Assembly: GCA_030272155.1 (NCBI GenBank)
Contig: CP126196.1
Coordinates: 3,782,001 to 3,846,000 of the forward strand
DNA: 64,000 nt
Direction: 5' to 3'
Source of the DNA: Tetradesmus obliquus
Lineage: Eukaryota > Chlorophyta > Chlorophyceae > Sphaeropleales > Scenedesmaceae
In this document: positions 55,224 to 64,000 of the stretch, in pieces
Numbering within the stretch: the stretch's first letter is position 1
Layout of the letters: every line of letters starts with the position of its first letter
Notes under the pieces: model-generated
Database searches by the model: none
What the model saw: only the letters and a program-made list of their open reading frames with translations
What the model was told of the DNA's origin: nothing
Made by a program: the position numbers and the translations under genes

Positions 55224-55984
55224 TGTTCCCTGCTGCGAGATGTAACCGGGTGTCTTCCCGCCCACCGTAAGCTTTGTCACAGCTTTGCTTTTGCACAGTT
55301 GACAGCGAGTCACAGCTGAAAAAGCACGGCTCAGTGCCTACCTGGGCCTCGCCGATCCAGAATGCCCAGTCCTGGAGCAAGGTTTGTCAAACCTATTACT
55401 ACAAACGTTTTTAGACGAGATTGATTTGCTCGATTTGTGAGTTGGTGACGGATATGGGACTGTGGACGCAGTAGTGCGACGCAGCAGAACAGCTCACAGG
55501 CAAACACAGTTGAGAGCTACACAACACAACTGCTATTCACAACGTCGAATTCAAACCTGTGGTTTCACACAGTTCAGCGCATGATCGCCCGTTCTGCAGG
55601 AGTGAAACAGCTGCAGTAACATTGAACCGCTACAGCCTGTTGTAGCTGTGTTACACAGCAGGGTCCCTGTTCAGCATAGCAGCAAGCACCGCTGGCGTCT
55701 TCACTGCGGTGAGAGTGAACTAGTGCACCACACTTCAGCTGCTGCAAGTACATCGCCACACCATGCTGCGGCAACCCACCACACATGTGTCGCTTGTATC
55801 TCGATATATGCAAGTGTTCTTGCAATGTGGTGCATACAATGTGGCTATCCTGCACAACACAACAGTGCCAAACATCCAATTCCCTGCAAACCACAATGCC
55901 CGGCCATCCACTTCCAGCACGTGCCGCATTCCTGCACATGCCACGTGGCATGCCATGCCAGCAGTGCTACATGCCACGTCAGCG
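54981..55984. other. 1 kb with no gene seen
   Basis: A minus-strand segment near 55377-55341 encodes LLQDWAFWIGEAQ followed by GTAGGC. It could be an isolated exon but cannot be joined to a neighbour. A CAG tract lies at about 55192-55222. Confidence 0.35.
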
Positions 55985-55987
55985 CTG

Positions 55988-56035
55988 CCCCAGGTATGCC
56001 CCAGGTATGCCTCCACCAGCTGCTGCAGTGCAGTC
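55988..56035 (-). repeat. distal copy of the transporter's C-terminal codons
   Basis: Encodes LQQLVEAYLG, matching the end of the amino-acid transporter (VQQLVEAYLGQ). The last four codons are themselves duplicated (AYLGAYLG). Confidence 0.75.
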
Positions 56036-56229
56036 TGCCAGTTGGGGCATCGTTCAATGTACATGTGCACGCATGCATGCCGTGATGTTTCCCTGCTGCA
56101 CAACTCCCGCCCAATGGGCGGCAGTGCCGCGTCAGCGCTGCTAGCTGCTGCATTGCAGCCTACCACGAAACAGCATACAATGCGCATGCATGCAGCGATG
56201 TAAAATGACGAATTCTAGACAAAGCCAGG

Positions 56230-56770
56230 ATTCAAAGGACGCTGGTCATGCACAGCTGCGCAGCTTCAATCACATTTTGGAAGTTACAAGAGTAACCTCG
56301 TCCGTTGGGGAGCCAATGACAGGCTCATTGGGCAGAGAAAAACGGCAAACTCAACCAGTCCGTTTTTAAAAGGAAAGACACTACCAAATCTCATCCTGAA
56401 AATCGTCGCACATAAGATCACATAACGGTTCCTGGTGACGTTCATCAATCAAGTGCACCAAGTGTGCAACTGCACTTTGCTTCTCATGGTTCATCAGTCT
56501 GTGCATACACGCAGGGTTGTTGGGACCACCAGTGTCCTGATACAAGCGTCTGAATCGCTCACATATATCATAATACCAATAGCATTCAAACATGACATGC
56601 TTCTCATCTTCAACGCGAGACCCTACACACCTGGGGCATAGGCGGTCACTCCGTTGCACACCACGCCATCGGCCCTTTGACACCTCCAGATGATGCACCC
56701 CCAACATAATCAAGAGCGGATCTGCCTCCTCTGCACGAACGCCGCACATGCCACATCGCTGCTGCCCCAC
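56230..56770 (-). mobile_element. 5'-truncated non-LTR retrotransposon (LINE) 3' end
   Basis: The minus-strand frame 56770-56381 has the Cys/His-rich tail typical of LINE reverse transcriptases: RLCPRC, then VEDEKHVMFECYWY and ERFRRLY. The catalytic part is missing, so this is a dead 5'-truncated copy. About 150 bases of 3' untranslated sequence seem to follow. It sits between two copies of the transporter's last exon, so insertion postdates or accompanied that duplication. Confidence 0.75.
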
Positions 56771-56776
56771 TACTGC

Positions 56777-56880
56777 CCCAGGTACGCCTCTACCAGCTGC
56801 TGCAGAGATGAGAAGATGCTGCAGCCGCTGAGGCCTACTGCCAGCACCAGCAGCACCCAGCAGCTGGCTGCCTCAGTGCT
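56777..56880 (-). repeat. proximal copy of the transporter's terminal exon
   Basis: Encodes CWVLLVLAVGLSGCSIFSSL, then QQLVEAYLGQ and a stop, matching the end of the exon at 57002. The frame and stop are intact. Confidence 0.93.
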
Positions 56881-57001
56881 TTGCAGGTACATGCAATACG
56901 TTTTTGCATTGTGGTGATACAAGGTGACAATCCTGTGCAGAACTGCCAAACAAAAGCATCGTGTAAAACCATGCGATTTGGAACCCGCACATGCTGCATC
57001 A

Positions 57002-58467
57002 TTACTGCCCCAAGTACGCCTCCACCAGCTGCTGCACAGATGAGAAGATTCCGCAGCCGCTCAGTGCCACCGCCAGCACCAGCAGCACCCAGCAGCTGTA
57101 CATTTCAAACCTCCTCAGCTTCAGCAGCTTGAGTGCAAACAGGCACGGCAGCCCAAACATGCTCATGACGTCACCCAGGCTCGCGATTACTGCCATGACG
57201 ATCGAGAAAAAGGGCAGCGTGTATGCAATGGCGGCTGAGACGACAATGCATAACAAAGTGACGGCTAGCCACAGGCTGCGCTTGCTCCAGCCCTCCGTGT
57301 GGTGGTGTGACAGCTCCTGGGCATACCTGGGGGACAGCAGGTTACAGCAGCAGCAGCAGCAGCAGCGGCAGTGACGCCAGCAGCAGCAGCATAGTGGATG
57401 CTACATGTGTGGTGGTGCGACAGCTGCTGGGCATACCTGGGTCACAGCAGGTCACAGCAGCAGCAGCAGCAGCAGCAGAGTGGATAGTATCGGTGTCATG
57501 CGTGGCGATGACCTGCCCTTGCAGTGTTCGAAGGTACACAGCTCACTTGCTTTCTGCGCAGTAATGAGGCAGCAGAATCAGCAGCACCAACAGCACCACC
57601 ACCAGCAGCAACGACGGAGGCATCAAATTGAAACAGAGGTTGTGGCAGGTATGTTGACCAGAGTGCATCACCCTCTTACGATTGTTGACCAGAGTGCATC
57701 ACCCTCTTATGATTGTTGACCAGAGTGCATCACCCTCTTATGATTGTTGACCAGAGTGCATCACCCTCTTATGATTGTTGACCAGAGTGCATCACCCTCT
57801 TATGATTGTTGACCAGAGTGCATCACCCTCTTATGATTGTTGACCAGAGTGCATCACCCTCTTATGATTGTTGACCAGAGTGCATCACCCTCTTAAGATT
57901 GTTGACCAGAGTGCATCACCCTCTTATGATTGTTCAGCGCTCACTTGGCCAGCTGCAGGCTACATTACTAAAAACAAGTCTCCCTGCACATGACTGCTGC
58001 TACAAGTCTCCCTGCACATGACTGCTGCTACAAGTCTCCCTGCACATGACTGCTGCTACAAGTCTCCCTGCACATGACTGCTGCTACAAGTCTCCCTGCA
58101 CATGACTGCTGCTACAAGTCTCCCTGCACATGACTGCTGCTACAAGTCTCCCTGCACATGACTGCTGCTACAAGTCTCCCTGCACATGACTGCTGCTACA
58201 AGTCTCCCTGCACATGACTGCTGCTACTACATTGAGTTCTTTTCTGCCGTTTCTTCTGGCGGCTTGGACGATGACGATGTTTCCTCCCCCTATGAGCCTC
58301 TCGTTGGCTCCTGACTGGGGTTCCCACTCCTCGTTGAGTGGAGCATGTAATGTGTAATGTAATGTGTAATGTAATGTGATGCTCACTTGGGGTTGGTCAG
58401 CTGCAGCAGCAGGCTGCACCACACGTTGACGTTGACCTGGTACGCGATGACGCAGTGCAGGAAGATG

Positions 58468-58499
<32 letters not shown>

Positions 58500-58601
58500 G
58501 ACATAGTCAGCAACCAAGGTTCACCACCTGCTGCAGTTGACAAGCCATTGGTGCGCGCTAATACAGCACATATGTGGTCTTCTGTCAAGCACATGACCAG
58601 C

Positions 58602-58635
<34 letters not shown>

Positions 58636-61600
58636 GCAGCAGCATGACCTAAGCACTGCATAAGCACTGCAGGGTGCTGCACAGCAGATTGCAGCTTGGG
58701 CAGCCGAAACAATTGGCGGCTTGGCAGCAGCTGCAGCTTCCTCAGGACATCCTCATATGTACACACACACCTGCATTCATGATGACGCTCCACATGTCTT
58801 GCCCTACAACAGATGAAATGGGCCTGCAGGCAGGCACAGGCAGTGTTGTGCTTGAGCGTTCAATCATTGCTGCTCGCGCCTGGCATTACAGCAGCTACGA
58901 TGGATGCAAGGAACTTCTTGAAACACGGATTTTGACTTCTGGCTTGGGTGTAACTCACATCTTCGCAAGACATCCATGCACCTCTGCTGACCTAGCATAG
59001 TGTGACTTTCCTACAGTGCCGAGGTCGCATTGCTGCTTTTGAAGAAGCGCACTTGCATACATTGTGTCTGGCGCAAGTGATTTGGCCAAGCTGTAGACTG
59101 GCTGCAAACCCCCCATCTGCAGATGAGGTGCACACTCATACTTCATATCAATTAATATGAGGTGCACACACATATTACATATCATATCATACCCTCACTT
59201 GTGCACATCGATGCCTGCACCAAACACTGAGTAGCCAGTGACAGAGATGACTAGGTACACACAGGTCATGAACCCTGCGGCCACACGGCAGCAGCAGCAG
59301 CTGTGTTGAGCAGCAATGCCTCAAGAAGTAATGCTTGTTGCGTGGCAACATTGGCGTCGAAACAGCCATTGGCTCCACCCTAATTGTCGGAACTTGCAGT
59401 CAACTGCTCTGCTGCTGTGTCCGCTGCTGTGGGCAACCACATCAGAGCACAGCACAGCACAGCACAGCACATCACCAAACACATGCAGCAACAGTGTCAG
59501 CAACAGATGCCAAACTATGACGTCGCATCGGCCAGGCGCACACCTGTAGTGAGCGATGCTGCTGCTGCAAACTTGTTACGCTGGCGCATGGTGGTGATGT
59601 ATCGCATCCAGTTGATCTGGCCACCAAAGGCAAACGCAATGTCCATGGCACCCACCAGAGCCGACTGCAGCAGCAGCAGCAGCACCAGCACCAGCAGCAG
59701 CACCAGCACCAGCAGTAGTAGTAGTAGTGATAGCAGGAAGAACACAAGCACCAGCATGCGGGATGATTATCATAAGCAGTCAGCGCAAGCTGCGACAGCT
59801 GCCGGTTTGGAGCAGCAACTAGGACGCGTCAGCACCAGCACCGGCGCCTGCAGCACATCGTGCCTTGCGGGAGCAGTGGGCAAATGCACGACATGCCAGC
59901 AGCAAGCTGCTGACGTGCATATGCTGCTCATGCTACTGCTGCTGCTGGCAGCAACGTTCGTAACACGTGTGAACAGAAACAGCTATCGCTTTACGCGTGG
60001 TGGTCACCCAGACGCATGGCAGCGCGATTGACCGCATGTTTGATTAACTCACGTTCAGGCCCTGGCCAGTTGAGATGAGCTCTGTTGGTGCTGCTGGTGG
60101 TGAGGTGGCATAAATGGCTACCAGCTTGCCCACCACCACCACCATCGCCAGCAGCATGCCCACTGTGCCAAAGATTGACACCCAGGCAACGTCTTCGATG
60201 TTGTGCATCTGCAGCATTCCGGCAGCACAAGCTTAGACAAGTCAGACAAGCAGAACGGGAAAGGTGACAAGATGATGTCAACACGCACAGCAGCTGCTGC
60301 TGCCAAAAGTGGACACCCAAGCCACATCCTCAATGTTGCGCATCTGTGCAACGTCCAAAACAGCAGTTGGGCACATGTTGGAGCATATGCTGCTGCTGCT
60401 GCTGCTGCTGCCATTCGACCATGCAGGTCAGGATCGCTTGCTGCACGCCATGCGTGGACCATCATGCTCCAACCCTGCTGGCTGCTGGCCATCGCAACAT
60501 GTGCAATCCTACACAATGTGTGACAGGAGGCGCGGCTCACCCTCAGAAGCCTGCCACACACCCATCTGGGCTAGGCGCACAATGAGCACCTGCTGTTGCT
60601 GCTGCTGCTGCTGCTGCTGTGACGCTGACCAGGGTCTCACCTGGGCCAGGGGCACGATGAGCACTGTCACTATCAGGCAGGCCATCGCCGGGCTGATGTC
60701 GTACATGTAGAACGTCTGCAGCAGCAGCAGTGGCATCACCAGCAGTATTCGGCGTCATCAAGGCACACATAGATTGCTCATGCCAGTGATGCGCAAAAGC
60801 ATGGTACCACCCTGCTGGCAGCCGCTTATGCTGCTGCAGCTGCCGGCAGCAAATGCGCCCACACAGCCAACCAGATCTGCAACTGATCTAGGCTGCAGCA
60901 TAAACATGCTTGGTTTTCACAAACAACCCTCACAGAGCCAGGCTACAGATGAAAAGTAACAAGTGTTACTTTCCGCGTCATATTATTTGCTCACCTGCCG
61001 CAGCGTCTCCATGCACGTGATGTGCAAGATGATCGGCACACAAAAGATTGACGCGTAGATCGTGCCATACACCATTGCACTGCCGGCCGTGCCCAGCGCT
61101 GCTCTCCCGATCTGGTCAAACACCACAGCACCAGGCACCCGCAGTGACAGTCGCTGGTAGAGGCTGCCGGAGTAGGAGCACATCGCCGCAAACCATGCAA
61201 AGATAAGCAGCGCGGGTAGCCAGCCTAGCCGCGCAAAGTCGCCCGGCAGTGAAAGCGTGCTGCGGGTGGGTAGGGTGGGTGGGCAGGGGGCATGAACAGG
61301 GGCTGCGCTTTAGGGGACAGAGCAGGGCTTATGGTCGCTTGTTACATTGGTATGGCAGAAAGCAGGGTAAACGTCAGGGTGTTGCAGGCAGCATGGCAAG
61401 TGGGCTGGGAGCCAGCCCGAGGCGCGCACAGTCGGCTGGGAGGGACGGAGTGTTGTTGGAGATTGATGCGGTGATAGCGGCAGTGCAGTGGGGGCAGTAG
61501 CAAGAGGGTGTAGGGTCTGACAGCAACAGCTGGACCAGCAGTGTCTGTGTACAGTCCCATGCAAGTGCTAGTGCCAGGGTTGCTGCTGCCTCGAGCTTCA

Positions 61601-62121
61601 ACTGCACACGCGCTACACCTGTAGCTAGGCTTGCTGGCATGCATCTAACTGCATTGCTTAGTCGGCGTGCAATTATGATCAACCTGTCAACTGTTAATGC
61701 ATTCACTCTGTCAAACTGCATTCATCTTGTCAACATGCAACCTGGCCCAGCCCATCATCATCATAGCAGCAACACCGTGCTTGCAACGACACACCACCAT
61801 CGTACATCCCACATACACCCAAACCAGGCCAACCACTTGCAGAAATAGCAACGCACTCCAGTTCACCCACCCTAAGCCAAACATGTCGCTGAGCATGATG
61901 GCAGTTGTCAGAAGCCAGTGCGTGCCTCGCAGGGATTGGGCCAGGCCCTGCTGCTGTTGCTGCTGCTGCTGCTCTTCCTGCAAGCTGACGTGTACTGCAT
62001 CTGCAGTTGCTGAGGCGTCCGTGTTATCACGTGAGACTTGATGTCTGTTTTGATTACGCAGCTGGGGCAGCAGGGGCGCCTGCAAGCCCGGATCCTGCTC
62101 TGCTGCTGATTGAGGCGCCAT
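57002..62121 (-). CDS. amino acid transporter, AAAP family
   Basis: A multi-pass membrane permease of the amino acid/auxin permease family, expected to import amino acids with protons. Nine exons (minus): 62121-61871, 61259-60995, 60715-60641, 60208-60053, 59664-59544, 59274-59199, 58823-58771, 58468-58387 and 57326-57002. Phases agree and the sum is 1404 nt, 467 aa. The first 65 residues are a cytosolic Gln-rich tail. TM1 has the family signature MFGLGTLSLPGDFARLGW. Later helices include YASIFCVPIILHI, MACLIVTVLIVPLAQ, VSIFGTVGMLLAMVVVV, DIAFAFGGQINWM, CVYLVISVTGYSVFG, VIMNAGIFLHCVIAYQVNVN and LPFFSIVMAVIASLGDVMSM. The last exon ends VQQLVEAYLGQ. The 53-base exon at 58771 was found by phase and is well supported by AAAP similarity. 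Introns hold edge copies and two minisatellites. Confidence 0.92.
57400..57440 (-). repeat. upstream copy of transporter exon 9 start
   Basis: Acceptor CCCAG plus the bases for YAQQLSHHHT match the exon at 57326 (YAQELSHHHT). Confidence 0.9.
57653..57931. repeat. minisatellite, 31-base unit, nine copies
   Basis: Nine head-to-tail units beginning GTTGACCAGAGTGCATCACC, nearly identical (single-base differences in the first and eighth). Located in the last intron of the transporter gene. There are no unique spacers between units. Confidence 0.97.
57974..58225. repeat. minisatellite, 28-base unit, nine copies
   Basis: Nine perfect or near-perfect head-to-tail units beginning ACAAGTCTCCCTGCACATGA, in the same transporter intron and only 42 bases from the 31-base array. 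The sequences of the two units are unrelated. Confidence 0.97.
60300..60345 (-). repeat. upstream copy of transporter exon 4 start
   Basis: CACAG acceptor plus bases for MRNIEDVAWVSTFG, matching MHNIEDVAWVSIFG of the exon at 60208. Confidence 0.93.
60570..60602 (-). repeat. downstream copy of transporter exon 3 end
   Basis: Encodes VLIVRLAQ, matching VLIVPLAQ at the exon end 60641. The donor after it has changed from GTGAGA to ATGGGT. Confidence 0.8.
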
Positions 62122-63128
62122 AGCAGCAGCACTACAGAACACGCTAGAGTGGCAGCTCTCTCGGGGGCGGTCGAGACGAACAAGAACGCTAATGTTTTGA
62201 ATGAAAATAAATTGCAGATTGAGGTTCGCTGTTTGGCAGGCTGTCGAGAAAGGCGCCGATCGCAGACTTCGGATCCGTCCTTGGCTTCGCAATGTAAATC
62301 GAGAATTGCTTCAGAAGTAAAGCATAGTCTCGATGGTTTCCGCACCGTGGCAGGTCAAATCCAGCACTGCACGTACTAGCCATGTGACTTGCTGACTGTG
62401 CCATGCCTCTTCCTTTCATGCGCTCTGGGTTGGTGCCAACTGGCATCCTGAACACAACACCAAAAACATCAAAGCACAATTCACGTTGCAGCCTGACAGG
62501 GGTAGCAAGAGCCATGGTGCTTCTCAACAGTACTGGCTGAACACCGTTGTTCCTGGTGACCAAGCGCTTGGTGGCCAGTGGCACTGGCCAAGCTCGATGT
62601 GCCATGTCTGTGCTAGGAGCTGCGAGCTACTTACATCAGGTTTCAGAAGGTAGAAAATCTCTTCGCTTGAAAATGCCTCTACCCCTTACCAAAGCTCGTT
62701 GTGCCACAGCAGCACATAATGTGCACACTGTCGTTGCCTGCCGGCAGCACAACCTGATGCTGAGGCGCAATACAAAAGGAGAACTGCTGACAGAAAGCAT
62801 CCGATTTCTGTATCACGAGTAACTTCCTGCTGTGTGTGGTGGATAAGGTAACGATACACTCGGAAGAATCGTAGAATCTTCTCACTCAGCTTGAACATGC
62901 TGTAACAACTCCTGCGCAAACCAAGGTACACATCATACCGCATTGATCCATGCTTGACGTGTGCTTTAGATGCGTGTGCAATACGACAAGCTACAACACA
63001 GCCACAAGGAATCTCGTCCGAGCACAGCTTATCCCACCTGCTGCTGAACCGTGATGCCATTATCAAACATCTTTTAACACTAACACCTCAAAACAACTCA
63101 AACAGCCCCGCCCTGCTCTTGAGGGAGC
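62122..63128. promoter_or_regulatory. 1 kb divergent intergenic region between transporter and ATPase genes
   Basis: The transporter (minus) and the P-type ATPase (plus) start codons face away from each other here. Medium-length open frames on both strands have no recognisable similarity. Discrete promoter elements could not be assigned. Confidence 0.5.
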
Positions 63129-63611
63129 ATGGCGATCGCGATCAAACCCTTGCACGAGATAGCGTGGCATACGCTGCAGGATGACCAGGTTCTCAAGCAG
63201 CTGGACACCAGCTTTGAAGGAATAAGCTCTGAGGAGGCAACGAGGAGATTGCAGGAGTAAGTCATTGGCTGGCCTGGTTGACCGCACTTGCGAAACCAAC
63301 GGCCCAGCCCATAGGCGCCTCGATCAGCAGAGCTGCCGAACCAAACACAACAGTATCTGGATCTATACTGTTTCGTGACGAGTCCACACGCATGCAGCAT
63401 CACTGTAGCTGTCTGGCCGTGTCACTCCACTGGCAGCAGAGCCTCGGGATGACACAGGCTACAGCAGACGATGCGTGGCCTAGTGAATGCTTCAGCACGC
63501 GCAAAACGATCTACAGGGTCATCTCATGTTGTAGTTATCAGCAAAGCTGCCTCCATTCAATGAAACCTCACTGCCAACCAGCACTGCCGCTGCTGCTGTT
63601 GCTGCTGCTGC

Positions 63612-63648
<37 letters not shown>

Positions 63649-63872
63649 GCTGCCGCTGCTGCTGCTGCCGCTGCTGCTGCTCCAACGCTGTCCAAAACCC
63701 CACACAACCCCGCCTCGTGCACCCAGGTATGGCCTCAACGCGCTGACCCCTCCCAAGAAGCCCGGCTTCTTTGCCAAGCTGTGGGCCCAACTGAACAATG
63801 TGCTCATCTTCATCCTGCTGGCGGCAGCGGTGGTCACCGCAGGCCTGCAGGAATGGATCGAGACAGGGCTTA
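63129..63872 (+). CDS. P-type cation-transporting ATPase, N-terminal exons (gene continues past the window)
   Basis: An ion pump of the P2 class (Ca2+/Na+-ATPase-like N-terminus). Exon 1 is 63129-63256 and exon 2 is 63727-63872; the next donor is GTGAGT at 63873 and the rest lies beyond the right edge. Exon 1 encodes the cytosolic N-terminus (MAIAIKPLHEIAW and GISSEEATRRLQE). The split Glu codon joins to YGLNALTPPKKPGFF, the typical cation-ATPase N-domain ending, followed by the first membrane helix NNVLIFILLAAAVVTAGLQ. The phosphorylation site and pump core are outside the window, so the ion cannot be named. The intron contains a long mixed CTG/CCG tract (about 63588-63683) before the acceptor. 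Confidence 0.9.
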
Positions 63873-64000
63873 GTGAGTTATGTTGTGTATACAAAAGCAG
63901 GGTGGGGCGTTGGTGATGCGCTCGCTTTGCTTTCTCTCTAATTTCGCTGCACAAAGTGCATGGCGTTGTGGCAGCACATAGCATGGGAGTTCCCTTACGC

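Noticed and set aside
54762-55313. 183-codon minus-strand frame over the uL18 first exon
   Set aside because: It is in a different frame from the uL18 exon and consists largely of Thr, Ser and Ala runs; the other frame gives conserved uL18 sequence.
57653-58225. Possible CRISPR array (regular 28- and 31-base repeats)
   Set aside because: Units are directly adjacent with no unique spacers, there are no cas genes, and the DNA is eukaryotic. These are minisatellites.
58468-59274. Direct splice from transporter exon 6 to the GIFLHCVIAYQ exon
   Set aside because: The phases do not match. The 53-base exon at 58823-58771 resolves the frame and adds conserved AAAP residues.
62686-63066. 126-codon minus-strand frame between the transporter and ATPase genes
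   Set aside because: No similarity recognised, no splice context, and it occupies the divergent promoter region; not supported as a gene.

Overview
The window is nuclear DNA of an intron-rich eukaryote, most likely a chlorophyte green alga; the CAG/CTG-saturated sequence recalls Sphaeropleales such as Scenedesmaceae, but that is inference. Supporting signs are genes split into many short exons with GT-AG borders, a plastid J-domain/ferredoxin protein of a type known from Chlamydomonas and plants, a MORN-filamin protein, TGTAA motifs where algal poly(A) signals are expected, and CAG/CTG tracts in exons and introns that encode Gln, Ala and Ser runs. Most long open frames are by-products of these triplet tracts, so I built exon models by hand from domain homology, splice borders and phase. 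Eight models close exactly in frame (total CDS lengths divisible by three).

Layout: 1-2480, left edge with weak evidence for a minus-strand gene. 2666-13023 (-), gamma-tubulin complex component (GCP5/6 type), 11 exons, about 2090 aa. 14792-21256 (+), cytochrome P450, 12 exons, 672 aa. 22995-25993 (-), P-loop sulfotransferase-like protein with a C-terminal membrane anchor, 6 exons, 280 aa. 28265-29284 (-), Ser-rich hypothetical. 31375-35392 (-), chloroplast DnaJ-ferredoxin protein, about 407 aa. 35850-45094 (+), MORN-filamin repeat protein, 15 exons, 1062 aa, divergent from the DnaJ gene. 47789-51747 (-), secreted glycoside-hydrolase-like protein, 5 exons, 732 aa. 54359-54927 (-), organellar ribosomal protein uL18, 2 exons, 112 aa. 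57002-62121 (-), AAAP amino-acid transporter, 9 exons, 467 aa, with two minisatellites in an intron and a truncated LINE fragment beyond its 3' end. 63129 to the right edge (+), N-terminus of a P-type cation ATPase.

The main discovery is a structural habit shared by all eight fully modelled genes on both strands. Many exons are accompanied, inside the neighbouring intron or past the stop codon, by one to four diverged direct copies of one edge of the same exon. Upstream copies carry the 3' splice acceptor plus the start of the exon. Downstream copies carry the end of the exon plus the 5' splice donor. Terminal exons are repeated beyond the gene with the stop codon kept. I count more than fifty such exon-edge copies. 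In the DnaJ-ferredoxin gene the exon in the normal position has lost one base after its acceptor, and an upstream copy can restore the frame. Many acceptors also sit directly behind sense-strand CTG repeats. Together these suggest recurrent local tandem duplication across exon borders, creating a large reservoir of decoy or alternative splice sites.

The genes do not form a pathway; they look like unrelated neighbours in a eukaryotic genome. Functions given are homology inferences from the sequence alone.
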